Shown: positions 54,051 to 63,398, counted from the first letter of the stretch. The stretch is 64,000 nucleotides of DNA from JABDJX01 sp039942715 (GCA_039942715.1 JBDVBY010000011.1:186001-250000), one strand, 5' to 3'. The notes: a model not told the origin generated them from the sequence alone. Made by a program: numbers and translations.

Positions 54051-54577
54051 GTTTTGTGCGCCCGGAAGTGAGCGCCGGATTTCTGCGATGGCGCGAAGTG
54101 ATTATCGGCGGGGCGCTGGTTCTTGCTGGCGTCCATTTGGCAATTTTTGGCCTTGGCATACAGCGCCTCATGGGCGCTGGCTTGGCCGCGATCGGGGCAA
54201 TGCTGATTTGGGAAGGGGTGCGACGCGCGCGGTTTCCGGCCCCAGGGGGCGGCGCGGGCATGGTGGACGTGGACGAGCGCGAGATCACCTACTTTGGCCC
54301 GCTTGGCGGGGGGTCCATTTCGATCAACGAGCTTGTGCGAGTGAATGTGCGCACCTCTGATCTTGGCCCGCTTGCACCCGATTTGTATTGGGATTTCTTT
54401 GACGGGAGCGGTCAAAGCTTGACGATTCCGGGGGATGCAGAAGGTGTTGAACTGATCTTTGATGCTTTGGCAGCGCTTGAAGGGGTCGACTATGAGGCGG
54501 CCACGAAAGCCGCTGGAACGACCGAGGATATGCTTTTTACTATATGGCAGAAGGCGTCACCAAAACTGGTACGCTGA
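54047..54577 (+). CDS. Hypothetical membrane protein with two helices
   Basis: The 176-residue protein has two membrane helices (about 18-37 and 42-58), then a soluble beta-rich domain (70-150) that may be PH-like. It is translationally coupled to rsmE (ATGA). I do not recognise a family. GC-rich elements follow the stop. Confidence 0.75.
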   Translation: MSFVRPEVSAGFLRWREVIIGGALVLAGVHLAIFGLGIQRLMGAGLAAIGAMLIWEGVRRARFPAPGGGAGMVDVDEREITYFGPLGGGSISINELVRVNVRTSDLGPLAPDLYWDFFDGSGQSLTIPGDAEGVELIFDALAALEGVDYEAATKAAGTTEDMLFTIWQKASPKLVR

Positions 54578-54578
54578 C

Positions 54579-54604
54579 CGGCGCCTCCGGCGGGAGTGAT
54601 TTTG
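54579..54604 (+). repeat. Partial intergenic element
   Basis: CGCC-TCC-GGCG is followed by GGAGTGATTTTGG, related to the CCTCCGGCGGGAGTATTT arm at 6990-7030. It is degenerate. Confidence 0.4.
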
Positions 54605-54654
54605 GGCCCCGATATGCTTGACTGTCGTCAAAGAAAGCAAATGCCCCCTAGTTC

Positions 54655-54674
54655 GCGGGGCCGCTAGGCCCCGC
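54655..54674. terminator. Hairpin between convergent genes
   Basis: GCGGGGCC and GGCCCCGC form a perfect 8-bp stem with loop GCTA. No T-tract is present on either side, so termination strength is uncertain. Confidence 0.5.
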
Positions 54675-54689
54675 AAACCACGCGAGTGG

Positions 54690-56252
54690 TTACTCTTTCA
54701 CAGTGATGCGACCATCAGTGTATGGAGTAAACGGACCCTTTGCGGCCAAAAACTCGGCTGTGACATCCGCCAGATCAGGGCCAAAGTCATAGGCGTTCTC
54801 TGCGCTTTCAAACATCTCATACCCATCGCCACCGTTACGGACGTAGTTGTTGGACACAACGCCATACACCTTGTCCATCTCGATTGGCGCACCGCTAACC
54901 ATAACATCGACAATCCGGCTTCCGGCTTCCGCTTTGGGATCAAAACTATAGGTCATGCCAGCCACCTGTGGAAAACGACCAGCGCCTTCTTCAACTTGGC
55001 TCACGCCATTTTCCAAAGCCGCAAACACCGTCTTGCCGGTGACCTGAAACGTAGACAGCGTGTTTTGAAACGGCAGCACTGTCAAAACTTCACCCATGGT
55101 CACAGGCCCAGCATCGATAGACGCACGAATACCGCCACCGTTCTGGATCGCAATTTCCACACCCTGATCCTTGACCCGGTCCAGCATCGCATCTGCAATC
55201 AGTGAACCCATCGAACACTCCATCGCGCGGCAGACGTCGCGGTCGCCACCAATCGGTTCAGCCGCCTCGGCCACAACCTTATTGCGAATTTCTTCAAGCG
55301 GCGCAGCAGCCTCGGCGATACGCGCAACGGTCGCTTTATCTTCTGCTACTTCAGCGTCCATCAACAAAAGATCGCCAGACGTCGCAGTGACATTGCCGCC
55401 ATCATCAAAAGTCACATTCAACTCGCCCAGGAATTTGCCGTAGGCATACGCCTGAACAATTTGCACGCCGTTCACGACAGTTGGGTAAGGTCCTACAGCG
55501 CGTTCATGCGTGTTGGACAAAAGCGTGTTGGAATGACCGCCAACGATCACATCCACCCCTGTTGTCGCCTCAGCCACGCGCTGATCAACCGCATAACCAG
55601 AATGCGAAAGCACGACGATCTTGTTTACGCCTTCCGCAGTCAGGCGATCAACTTCGGCCTGAACAGCGCCCGCCGGATCGGTGAAAATCACATTGGGTCC
55701 AGGAGAGGCCAACTCGTCGGTATCTTGCGGCGTCAGGCCGATCAGGCCAATTTTCTCGCCTCCCTTTTCGATGATGGTCGATTTCTGGATTTGATCCGCA
55801 AGCAAGGGCTCGCCGGACACATCAGCGTTCGACATCAAGATCGGAAAATCAGTCGCCCCAATAAAATCACGGAGGACTTCGGGGCCATCGTCAAACTCGT
55901 GGTTGCCCACAGTCATCGCGTCATAACCCATCTGGTTCATCATCTCAGCAGCGAGTGCACCTTTGTAATACGTGTAAAACAGTGTGCCCTGAAACTGATC
56001 GCCACCATCGACAAGCAATGTGTTCTCAGCGCGCGCTTTGGCTGCTTCAACACCTGTAGCAAGACGTGCAGAGCCGCCAAAGCATTTGCCTTCCGCGTTG
56101 TCCTCGGCACCGCACCCACTGTCAAAGCGGTTGATCGGCTCGAAACGCGCGTGAAAGTCGTTGGTGTGCAAAATGGTGATGTTGAAATCGGCGAGTGCGG
56201 CTCCAGCGCTTAACGCAAGCGCGGCACCGCTGGCAAGAAATGTCATCTTCAT
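54690..56252 (-). CDS. Periplasmic 5'-nucleotidase / UDP-sugar hydrolase
   Basis: The enzyme dephosphorylates nucleotides in the periplasm. The 520-residue protein has a signal ending near AALADF, the two-metal motifs TNDFHAR, GGDQFQG, GNHEFD, LSHSG and GGHSN, and the C-terminal substrate domain (NGGGIRASI, NNYVRNGGDGY). Start ATG at 56252. It could supply nucleosides and bases that feed the pyrimidine pathway at 25-37 kb. Confidence 0.92.
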   Translation of the reverse strand: MKMTFLASGAALALSAGAALADFNITILHTNDFHARFEPINRFDSGCGAEDNAEGKCFGGSARLATGVEAAKARAENTLLVDGGDQFQGTLFYTYYKGALAAEMMNQMGYDAMTVGNHEFDDGPEVLRDFIGATDFPILMSNADVSGEPLLADQIQKSTIIEKGGEKIGLIGLTPQDTDELASPGPNVIFTDPAGAVQAEVDRLTAEGVNKIVVLSHSGYAVDQRVAEATTGVDVIVGGHSNTLLSNTHERAVGPYPTVVNGVQIVQAYAYGKFLGELNVTFDDGGNVTATSGDLLLMDAEVAEDKATVARIAEAAAPLEEIRNKVVAEAAEPIGGDRDVCRAMECSMGSLIADAMLDRVKDQGVEIAIQNGGGIRASIDAGPVTMGEVLTVLPFQNTLSTFQVTGKTVFAALENGVSQVEEGAGRFPQVAGMTYSFDPKAEAGSRIVDVMVSGAPIEMDKVYGVVSNNYVRNGGDGYEMFESAENAYDFGPDLADVTAEFLAAKGPFTPYTDGRITVKE

Positions 56253-56329
56253 TGTTAGATCCCCCCATTGGGTCAGTTGAGATTGAAAACATCGTGCAGC
56301 CAAGCCGCGCCCGAGTCAAAGGGGAAGAA

Positions 56330-56392
56330 GGGGCGCTGCCCCTCTTGACCTTCGGTCAATTCACCCAGGGATATTTTTACCAAGAAGAAGCG
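56330..56392 (+). repeat. Intergenic element copy upstream of the 5'-nucleotidase
   Basis: GGGGC-GCT-GCCCC and TTGACC-TTC-GGTCAA hairpins (56330-56359) are followed by CCCAGGGATATTTTTACC. The tail matches other copies. Confidence 0.6.
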
Positions 56393-56456
56393 GCAATTTT
56401 AGGCGCATTTTAAAGACCCTGCTTGACGTAAAGCCAAGGTCGGGCCACCTAGGGGC

Positions 56457-56792
56457 ATGCTGATCTTCAAGATATTTCGCCAAGAAGAATGGCGTGCGCT
56501 TTACGAGCAAGGCGAGACGCTTGGCGCGCCAATTGATGTCGTGGATGGTTACGTGCATTTTTCAACTGCCCAACAGGTAGAGGAAACGGCCGCAAAGCAC
56601 TTTGCGGGTGAAGATAGCTTGATGGTTTTGGCGCTTGATGCCCGACGATTGGACACAATCAAATGGGAGCCGTCGCGCGGTGGTGCGCTTTTCCCGCATC
56701 TTTATCGCCCTCTGCGTTTGAGCGATGTGATTTGGGCGCGTCCGATCCTGTTGGGGCCTGATGGCCATGTTTTCCCGGACGGCGTGGAATGA
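56457..56792 (+). CDS. DUF952 protein
   Basis: The 111-residue protein has the family features: an N-terminal IFKIFRQEEWRAL, the DGYVHFSTAQQVEETA helix-turn region and a C-terminal FPHLYRPL. The function is unknown. It overlaps pyrD by ATGA and is always read with it here. Confidence 0.85.
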   Translation: MLIFKIFRQEEWRALYEQGETLGAPIDVVDGYVHFSTAQQVEETAAKHFAGEDSLMVLALDARRLDTIKWEPSRGGALFPHLYRPLRLSDVIWARPILLGPDGHVFPDGVE

Positions 56793-57835
56793 GCCTGATT
56801 GAAGGGTTAGGTCTGACAGCTTTGCGCGCGATTGATCCCGAACGCGCGCACGGATTGGCGTTGCGTGCGCTCAACACACCATTTGCGCCGTTGCCGGGGC
56901 CTGTTACATCACCACGTCTTGCTGTGGATGTCGCTGGCCTGAAATTGGTAAATCCGGTTGGACTCGCCGCAGGTTTTGACAAAAACGCCACCGCTTTGCG
57001 ACCTTTGATGCAGGCAGGTTTTGGTTTCTTGGAAGTCGGTGCGGCCACTCCACGTCCGCAGGCTGGCAACGCAAAGCCTCGGCTATTCCGGTTGTTCCGC
57101 GACAAGGCGGCGATCAACCGCTTTGGATTTAACAATGACGGCATTGAAGCCATTGCGGATCGTCTTGCCGAAAGGCCTGATGGGATTCCAGTGGGCCTCA
57201 ACATTGGTGCGAACAAAGACAGTGAGGATCGCGCTGCCGATTTTGCTGAAGTGATGCGTATCTCGCGCACGCTTGTTGATTTTGCGACCGTGAATGTCTC
57301 ATCGCCCAACACCGAAAAGCTGCGCGACCTGCAAGGTGCGGCTGCGTTGCGCGGCTTGCTCGAGGGTGTTTTGGCCGAACGCGGTAGCGTTCCGGTGTTC
57401 CTCAAGATCGCGCCAGACCTCAGCGATGGTGAAATCGCTGAGATCTCCAACGTCGCACAAAGCGTTGGTGTGGATGGCATCATCGCGACAAACACGACCC
57501 TGTCGCGCGATGGGCTGGTCAGCCGGCGCAAAGGTGAAGCAGGCGGTCTTTCAGGACGGCCTCTCTTTGCGCCCTCGACCCGTGTTCTGGCGCGGCTTTA
57601 CCGCGAAACCGGCGGCACGATGCCTTTGATCGGCGTGGGCGGCGTTGCAAGCGCGGCGGATGCCTATGCAAAGATCAAAGCAGGTGCGAGTGCCGTTCAA
57701 CTATATACGGCGATGGTGTTTTCCGGCTTGTCGCTGGCGCATCGCATTGCGCGGGGTTTGGATGAAATGCTGGCCCATGATGGATTTGAAAGCGCCGCAG
57801 ATGCAGTTGGGTGCCAGGTGGACGATTGGCTTTAA
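56789..57835 (+). CDS. pyrD: Dihydroorotate dehydrogenase (quinone)
   Basis: PyrD oxidises dihydroorotate to orotate and reduces quinone, the membrane-bound step of pyrimidine synthesis. The 348-residue class 2 enzyme has the N-terminal hydrophobic helix region, GLAAGFDKN, RFGFNNDG and the catalytic Ser in NVSSPNTEKLR, plus the FMN loop GVGGVASAAD. It contrasts with the degradation island at 25-37 kb. Its 3' end overlaps the convergent MATE gene by 4 bases. Confidence 0.96.
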   Translation: MSLIEGLGLTALRAIDPERAHGLALRALNTPFAPLPGPVTSPRLAVDVAGLKLVNPVGLAAGFDKNATALRPLMQAGFGFLEVGAATPRPQAGNAKPRLFRLFRDKAAINRFGFNNDGIEAIADRLAERPDGIPVGLNIGANKDSEDRAADFAEVMRISRTLVDFATVNVSSPNTEKLRDLQGAAALRGLLEGVLAERGSVPVFLKIAPDLSDGEIAEISNVAQSVGVDGIIATNTTLSRDGLVSRRKGEAGGLSGRPLFAPSTRVLARLYRETGGTMPLIGVGGVASAADAYAKIKAGASAVQLYTAMVFSGLSLAHRIARGLDEMLAHDGFESAADAVGCQVDDWL

Positions 57836-59154
57836 GCTGCCACAGCCCGCTCTAACGCTGGGTATCGCAACGCCAGTGTGACGCCGCGCGCAATAAACGA
57901 GATCATCAGGGCCATCCACAGCCCGTGATTTTCAAACGTAGGCGTTAACGCCCAAACAGCTGAGAAGTAAATTACCGCCGAAATCGCGGCCATATTGCGC
58001 ATATCCACAGTGCGCGTCGCCCCGATGAAGATGCCATCGAGCATCCAAGACGCCAGCCCCACAACAGGTGCAGCAACGACCCACGGCAAGTAAGTTTTGG
58101 CGGCCAAACGCACCTCATCCGACGTGGTCATCAAATCAATCGCCGCCGCGCCAAAGATCGCGATACAAATCGCCATGCCCACCATGATCCCACCTGCCCA
58201 AAGGCTGTTCAACACCGCGGCGCGGCGCAAACGGGCGCGGTTTTTGGCCCCCATTGCATTGCCGACCAGCGTCTCGGCTGCAAAGGCAAATCCATCCAAC
58301 GCGTAGGAAGTGACGAACAGGAACTGCAGCAACACCTGATTGGCCGCCAAGGGGACGTCGCCAAAGTCGGCGCCAAAGAACAGGAACGACACGAAAATCG
58401 CCTGAAGCATCAGCGAGCGCAAAAGGATGTCGCGATTTACGGCTGCCATTGCAATCAGACGCGCGCGGTTCAAAACACGTGGCCACTCACGCCAAAAAGG
58501 TCGCGCAAATGCACCCCGACAAAACCACAGGCCAACGCCAAGCCCTGCCCACTCAGCGATAAAGCTAGAGAACGCAACGCCTTTGATGCCCCAACCGAGC
58601 CCGATCACAAACGCAATGCTCAGAAGGATGTTCAAACCGTTCATCCAAAGTTGTAGCACCAGAACCGCTTTGGTGCGCTCCGCGGCAATCAACCAACCCG
58701 TGATGCCGAAAAGCGCGATCGCGGCGGGCGCTGACCAGACGCGTATTTGGATATACTGACGCGCAAGGCTTTCGACTTCGGGCGAAGCAGGCGACAACCA
58801 AAAGGCCCCCGCGAAGATCAACGGCTGCAGCACAATGATCGCCAAACCGGCCCCAACCCCGATGATCAAGGCGCGCGACAAAAGCGCATCTGCCTCTCCC
58901 TGATCATCTGCCCCTAAGGCTTGACTGGTCATGCCTGTGGTGCCCATACGCAGGAAACCAAACAGCCAATAAACCGCCGAGATGATCACCGCGCCAATCC
59001 CAACCGCGCCAATCGGCACCGGATCACCAAGCTGGCCGATCACCCCTGTATCGACCAACCCCAAAAGCGGCACGGTGGCGTTGGAAAGCACAATCGGTAG
59101 GGCGATCGCCAGAATGCGGCGATGGGTAATCTCGCGCGCCCGTGTCTGGGTCAT
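57832..59154 (-). CDS. MATE-family efflux transporter (DinF/NorM-like)
   Basis: The 440-residue protein has about 12 membrane helices in two related halves, with the start ITHRRILAIALPIVLSNAT typical of MATE exporters that use sodium or proton gradients. The substrate is unknown. It overlaps the upstream thioesterase gene by ATGA and converges with pyrD. Confidence 0.9.
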   Translation of the reverse strand: MTQTRAREITHRRILAIALPIVLSNATVPLLGLVDTGVIGQLGDPVPIGAVGIGAVIISAVYWLFGFLRMGTTGMTSQALGADDQGEADALLSRALIIGVGAGLAIIVLQPLIFAGAFWLSPASPEVESLARQYIQIRVWSAPAAIALFGITGWLIAAERTKAVLVLQLWMNGLNILLSIAFVIGLGWGIKGVAFSSFIAEWAGLGVGLWFCRGAFARPFWREWPRVLNRARLIAMAAVNRDILLRSLMLQAIFVSFLFFGADFGDVPLAANQVLLQFLFVTSYALDGFAFAAETLVGNAMGAKNRARLRRAAVLNSLWAGGIMVGMAICIAIFGAAAIDLMTTSDEVRLAAKTYLPWVVAAPVVGLASWMLDGIFIGATRTVDMRNMAAISAVIYFSAVWALTPTFENHGLWMALMISFIARGVTLALRYPALERAVAA

Positions 59155-59663
59155 CCTTGCGCAACGCCTTCAGGCATCAAGAAGTGTCCGGTGGCCTGCG
59201 CAAACGGGCGGGCGCGGTTGTCTTGCCACGCCTCGACATGCACAGACGCATAACGCCGCCCAGAGCGATTGACCCGCGCGCGCGCGTACGCATCCCGAGG
59301 TAAGCCTGTGTGTAGGTAATCCACAGTAAAATCAATCGTCTTGGGCATGCGAGGCAATGCCTTGGGCAGAGCCTCAACGTCTATCCGCCCGTTCTCAATT
59401 TCGTCCCACAGATGCTGCCACCCTAGCTCAATCAGTGCAGAGGTCTCCAAAAACGCAGCTGTAACCCCTCCATGAATGGCGGGAAGCGCCGGATTGCCGA
59501 TCAATTTATCGTCATAAGTTAGCACCGATGTCAGCTCATCACCGCGCCGATCAAAGCTCATTCCAAGGAACTGAATGTACGGAATCCCACCAACCAACGC
59601 CTGCAAAGCAGTGTCACGACGGGTCTTAACAACCTGTACCGGCTCTGGACGCCCCTTGCTCAT
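59151..59663 (-). CDS. PaaI/HGG-type thioesterase
   Basis: The 170-residue hotdog-fold protein has the motif LPAIHGGVTAAFLETSA with the HGG signature. PaaI-like enzymes hydrolyse acyl-CoA thioesters. It is coupled by ATGA overlaps to the thioesterase before it and the MATE gene after it. Confidence 0.85.
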   Translation of the reverse strand: MSKGRPEPVQVVKTRRDTALQALVGGIPYIQFLGMSFDRRGDELTSVLTYDDKLIGNPALPAIHGGVTAAFLETSALIELGWQHLWDEIENGRIDVEALPKALPRMPKTIDFTVDYLHTGLPRDAYARARVNRSGRRYASVHVEAWQDNRARPFAQATGHFLMPEGVAQG

Positions 59664-60094
59664 GACCTGCCCTCCACCGTGAATGCACCAGTCGCCATAG
59701 CCACCGGATGATCAGTGTTTTCATCAACGGCTGTTGCCCGCACAAACGCCACCGTGCGCGTGATGTGATAGACTGACGCCTCGGCGCGAATACGCTGCCC
59801 CGGCGTGGCAGGACGCATATAATCAATGCGCAAATCAATCGTTGCGGTGGCAATCGGCCCATCAGGGTGGCTCATCACGGCTGCACCAGAGCAGGTGTCC
59901 ATCAACGCCGACACAGCACCGCCATGAATAACGCCTGTTGCGGGATCACCTACAAATCGTTCGTCATAAGGCATAGAAATCGCGGCCTCTCCATACCCTA
60001 CGGTATCAAGGGTCATGCCCAATGCGCGGCAATGCGGCAAAGCCCCAATAAACTGGCGCGCGATTCCTTGCCGCTTTTCGTTTTCATCAGACAT
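59660..60094 (-). CDS. PaaI/HGG-type thioesterase, second copy
   Basis: The 144-residue protein has the same HGG motif (TGVIHGGAVSALMDTCSG) and resembles the next gene only moderately. Two different hotdog proteins made together suggest a heteromer or two chain-length ranges. It is divergent from the first MerR gene, with 107 bp between starts. Confidence 0.87.
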   Translation of the reverse strand: MSDENEKRQGIARQFIGALPHCRALGMTLDTVGYGEAAISMPYDERFVGDPATGVIHGGAVSALMDTCSGAAVMSHPDGPIATATIDLRIDYMRPATPGQRIRAEASVYHITRTVAFVRATAVDENTDHPVAMATGAFTVEGRS

Positions 60095-60201
60095 GTGAAC
60101 ACCTTTCCTGCCCTACATCCTCCCGGGCATGTAAAAGAGCAAGCCCAAGCAGATTGATCCCAACGCCGCTGAGGTTTATCTTAGCGATTAGGGAGACAAC
60201 G

Positions 60202-60570
60202 ATGACGTCCGAGCGACTGACTTTCAAAGAGATGTGCGCACGTTTCGACGTGACCCCTCGCACTTTGCGCTATTACGAATACATCGAACTGCTTTCGCCC
60301 GAGAAAGAGGGCCGCTCGCGGTTTTATGGATCGAAAGAAATTGCGCGCATGACCTTGATCTTGCGCGGTCGCCGCTGGGGTTTTTCGCTTGAAGACGTCC
60401 GCCAATGGCTTGAGATTTATGACCAGAAGGGCACCGACGCTCAGTTGGAGAACTTTCTGGAGCTTGCTGATAATCAGCTTAAAACCCTCGAAAAAGAGCG
60501 CGTGCAATTAGAAGAGACCATCGCTGATCTCAGTAAATTCCGCGACGAGATCGAATCTTCGACCAAATAA
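60202..60570 (+). CDS. MerR-family regulator, first of a tandem pair
   Basis: The 122-residue protein has the MerR winged helix (TFKEMCARFDVTPRTLRYYEYIELL) and a C-terminal coiled coil. No metal-binding cysteine pattern is present, so it is of the LiuR/acyl-CoA-type regulators rather than metal sensors. The ATG at 60202 is chosen over 16 upstream codons. A terminator follows. Confidence 0.88.
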   Translation: MTSERLTFKEMCARFDVTPRTLRYYEYIELLSPEKEGRSRFYGSKEIARMTLILRGRRWGFSLEDVRQWLEIYDQKGTDAQLENFLELADNQLKTLEKERVQLEETIADLSKFRDEIESSTK

Positions 60571-60598
60571 CGCAGATTCGGGCTATATCTGAACAAAA

Positions 60599-60621
60599 GC
60601 GTCATATCTGACGCGTTTTTT
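60599..60621 (+). terminator. Rho-independent terminator after the first MerR gene
   Basis: GCGTCA and TGACGC pair around TATC and are followed by GTTTTTT. It separates the two MerR genes into different transcripts. Confidence 0.75.
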
Positions 60622-60711
60622 CAGATCGCATCACAATTGACCTTACGGAAAGTTTCGTTTGACGTAGGGTTGGATTTCCGAAAATTCCCTAAAGCCTTTA
60701 GTTACGCCGCG

Positions 60712-60731
60712 TTACGTTTACGTAAACGTAA
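60712..60731. promoter_or_regulatory. 20-bp perfect palindrome, probable MerR operator
   Basis: TTACGTTTACGTAAACGTAA is a perfect 20-bp inverted repeat. It overlaps a candidate -35 TTTACG (60717-60722) that is 17 bp from TTGTAT (60740-60745). LiuR-type MerR regulators are known to bind closely similar TTACGT-rich sites. It controls the second MerR gene and the dehydrogenase after it. Confidence 0.7.
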
Positions 60732-60802
60732 AGCAACCTTGTATGAAGCAGTAACGAAGCAGATGTGAGCACGGCTTGAAAACGATTATGCGAGATAATT
60801 TC

Positions 60803-61210
60803 ATGACCGAACCTGAAAACCACATGAGCATTCGTGAAATGTGCGATGCGTTTAATGTCACCGCCCGCACACTTCGCTTTTATGAATCTAAAGAACTTCT
60901 GTTCCCAATCCGCAAAGGCACGCGCCGCCTTTTCACCAGAAAAGACCGGGCGCGTCTGAAACTGATCCTGCGCGCTAAGCGCTTTGCATTCAGCCTTGAA
61001 GACATTCGGCAACTTTTGGATCTCTACGATCCGGCGTCGCAGAACCTTACTCAAAGCTTGCGTGCAATCGAAATTGGCAAAGAACGTCTTGCCGACATGA
61101 TCAGCCAGCGCGAAGCGCTGAACGAAGCGATTGTCGATCTGGAAGATCAACTGAAATGGGGCGAGCAAATGGTCAAAAACCTGACCCAACCGCACGCCGC
61201 CGCAAGCTAA
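60803..61210 (+). CDS. MerR-family regulator, second of a tandem pair
   Basis: The 135-residue protein has the same architecture as the first (MSIREMCDAFNVTARTLRFYE) and clear similarity to it, so they are paralogues. Start at 60803; ATG 60788 is possible. It lies 20 bp before the acyl-CoA dehydrogenase and probably regulates it. Confidence 0.87.
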   Translation: MTEPENHMSIREMCDAFNVTARTLRFYESKELLFPIRKGTRRLFTRKDRARLKLILRAKRFAFSLEDIRQLLDLYDPASQNLTQSLRAIEIGKERLADMISQREALNEAIVDLEDQLKWGEQMVKNLTQPHAAAS

Positions 61211-61230
61211 GCCACCCAAAGGAAACACCC

Positions 61231-63009
61231 ATGACAACCTTTACGCCTCCTGTAAAAGACCAACAGTTCATCCTGCACAACGTTCTGAAAATCTCGGAAA
61301 GTGATATTCCGGGCTACGACGAGTTGGATGCGTCTTTCACCGGTGCCGTTCTGGAAGAAGCGGGCAAAATCGCGTCGAATGTCCTGCACCCGTTAAACAC
61401 AGTGGGTGACACGCAAGGGTGTACTTTGGAAAACGGCGTTGTGCGCACGCCGGACGGTTTCAAAGACGCGTGGAAGCAGATGTCGGAAGGCGGCTGGATG
61501 GGGCTGGACGCCAGCCCTGATCACGGCGGCCAAGGCATGCCATACTTGTTGAACACCGCCACCGGAGAACTTTTCTCTGCGGCAAACATGGCCTTCCAAA
61601 TGTACGTCGGTTTAAGCCATGGCGCCGCCTCTGCTTTGGCCGTGCACGGCACTGATCAGCAAAAAGAAACTTATTTGCCACCGATCTATGAGGGACGCTG
61701 GACAGGCACAATGAACCTGACCGAACCTCAGTGTGGCACCGATCTGGGCCTGATCCGCACCAAAGCCGAACCTCAGGGCGATGGTAGCTATAAGATCAGC
61801 GGACAGAAAATCTGGATCTCAGGCGGCGAAAACGATCTGGCCGAAAACATCGTTCATCTCGTTTTGGCCCGCACTCCAGATGCGCCCGAAGGCATCAAGG
61901 GCATCAGCTTATTTGTCGTCCCAAAGTTCATCGTTAACGAAGACGGCAGCCTTGGTGATCGCAACCCCGTTACTTGCGGCGGTTTGGAAGAGAAAATGGG
62001 CATCCACGGTAACGCTACCTGCGTGATGAACTATGACGAAGCCACAGGTTGGCTTGTCGGCGATATGCATAAAGGCATGCGCGCAATGTTCACCATGATG
62101 AACGAAGCTCGGCTTTCCGTCGCGCTCCAGGGCTACACCCAAGGCGAAGTCGCCTACCAAAACGCGCTTGGCTTCGCCCGCGACCGCCTGCAGGGCCGCG
62201 ATGTCACCGGTGTTGCAGCACCCGACAAGCCGGCAGACCCCATCATCGTGCACCCCGACGTGCGCCGTAATCTGATGGATCAGAAAGCGATGGTCGAAGG
62301 CGGCCGTGCGCTGGTTTATTGGGGCGCAGAACTCATAGATCGCTCGCATCGTCTGAATGATGAAGACGCCGAAGCGATGATCTCGCTTTTGATCCCTGTG
62401 ATGAAAGGCTTTCTAACCGACAAGGGCTTTGACACTACCGTGTTGGCGCAACAAACTCTGGGCGGCTCTGGTTTCACGAAAGAATGGGGCCTGGAACAGT
62501 TCGTCCGCGATGCCCGCATTGCGATGATCTATGAAGGCACCAACGGCATCCAATCGCTTGACCTTGTGGGACGCAAACTGGGCCAAAACGGCGGCAAAAC
62601 GGTTATGGCCTTCTTTGATGAAATCAAAACCTTCATCAAAGAAAACGAAAGCAACGAAGCGTTTAAGGCCGATTTCCTTGACCCACTCAAAGGCGCCTCA
62701 AAGGATCTGCAAGCCGCGGCGATGTACTTTATGCAGGAAGGCATGAAAAACCCGCTGAACGCTTTGGCCGGCAGCTATGATTTCATGCACCTCTTTGGAC
62801 ACACAGTTGTTGGCCTGATGTGGGCGCGCATGGGCAAGGCCGCGATGGACGCGCTTGAAAGTGGCGCGGAAGACACCGACTTCCTTGAAACCAAAGTTGC
62901 AACAGGGCGTTACTACATGGCTCGCCAATTGCCCGCCACGGCTATGCACCTTGCGCGGATCACGTCTGGAGCCGATACAGTCATGGCACTTGACGCTGAA
63001 CAGTTCTAA
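61231..63009 (+). CDS. Acyl-CoA dehydrogenase, DmdC/FadE type
   Basis: The 592-residue protein is the long form of acyl-CoA dehydrogenases with an extra C-terminal domain. The catalytic Glu435 lies in MIYEGTNGIQSLD. As I recall, DmdC, which dehydrogenates methylmercaptopropionyl-CoA in DMSP breakdown, uses a Glu at the same place; longer-chain FadE-type enzymes share the fold. The start MTTFTPPVKDQQF at 61231 has an AAGGAAAC site. Its electrons would go through ETF to the ETF-QO at 18847-20493. Confidence 0.88.
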   Translation: MTTFTPPVKDQQFILHNVLKISESDIPGYDELDASFTGAVLEEAGKIASNVLHPLNTVGDTQGCTLENGVVRTPDGFKDAWKQMSEGGWMGLDASPDHGGQGMPYLLNTATGELFSAANMAFQMYVGLSHGAASALAVHGTDQQKETYLPPIYEGRWTGTMNLTEPQCGTDLGLIRTKAEPQGDGSYKISGQKIWISGGENDLAENIVHLVLARTPDAPEGIKGISLFVVPKFIVNEDGSLGDRNPVTCGGLEEKMGIHGNATCVMNYDEATGWLVGDMHKGMRAMFTMMNEARLSVALQGYTQGEVAYQNALGFARDRLQGRDVTGVAAPDKPADPIIVHPDVRRNLMDQKAMVEGGRALVYWGAELIDRSHRLNDEDAEAMISLLIPVMKGFLTDKGFDTTVLAQQTLGGSGFTKEWGLEQFVRDARIAMIYEGTNGIQSLDLVGRKLGQNGGKTVMAFFDEIKTFIKENESNEAFKADFLDPLKGASKDLQAAAMYFMQEGMKNPLNALAGSYDFMHLFGHTVVGLMWARMGKAAMDALESGAEDTDFLETKVATGRYYMARQLPATAMHLARITSGADTVMALDAEQF

Positions 63010-63024
63010 GCGAGCGGAGATAGA

Positions 63025-63237
63025 ATGCCCAAACGACTGCGCCTGACCCGACGGTTTCCCGTAGCCATGACTGAAGACGGATACCGTCGTCTCAAGAAGT
63101 TTAGCCAAGAGGCCGGATTGGTCGAAGGCGAAGCTTTGTCGTTCATCTTCGAGAATTTTAATTCCGTGATGAACCACGACAATTTGGAAACCCGACTTCG
63201 ATTGTTCAACGCAGAACTAGACGCGCGCAAGCGATAA
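63025..63237 (+). CDS. Small basic protein, 70 aa
   Basis: The protein has an N-terminal Arg-rich strand (KRLRLTRRFPVAMTEDGYRRL) and two helices, a plan like ribbon-helix-helix DNA-binding proteins. It begins 15 bp after the dehydrogenase stop with GCGGAG before the ATG. It may be a regulator of the same operon. I cannot name the family. Confidence 0.65.
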   Translation: MPKRLRLTRRFPVAMTEDGYRRLKKFSQEAGLVEGEALSFIFENFNSVMNHDNLETRLRLFNAELDARKR

Positions 63238-63240
63238 GCG

Positions 63241-63274
63241 GGGAATTTGAGTATTTGAAAATAGATGAAGCCAA
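63241..63274 (+). repeat. Intergenic element copy, left of an inverted pair
   Basis: GGGAATTTGAGTATTTGAAA continues with ATAGATGAAG, matching the tail of the other copies. The inverted partner is at 63399-63450. Confidence 0.55.
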
Positions 63275-63398
63275 AAGCGTTCCACCCCGCCCGCAACCTG
63301 TTTGGGTCGCAAGACGGGGCTTCACCTATTACGGTCATCGGCTCTCCAGCCTGTACCGCGCTCCCGTAAAAACAGCATTTGCCTTAAATTCTTCCTAA

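Noticed and set aside
56345..56359. TTGACC-TTC-GGTCAA resembling a RutR box
   Set aside because: The half-site spacing is wrong (15 bp overall, not 16) and it lies inside an intergenic repeat with another hairpin, so it is better explained as part of that element.
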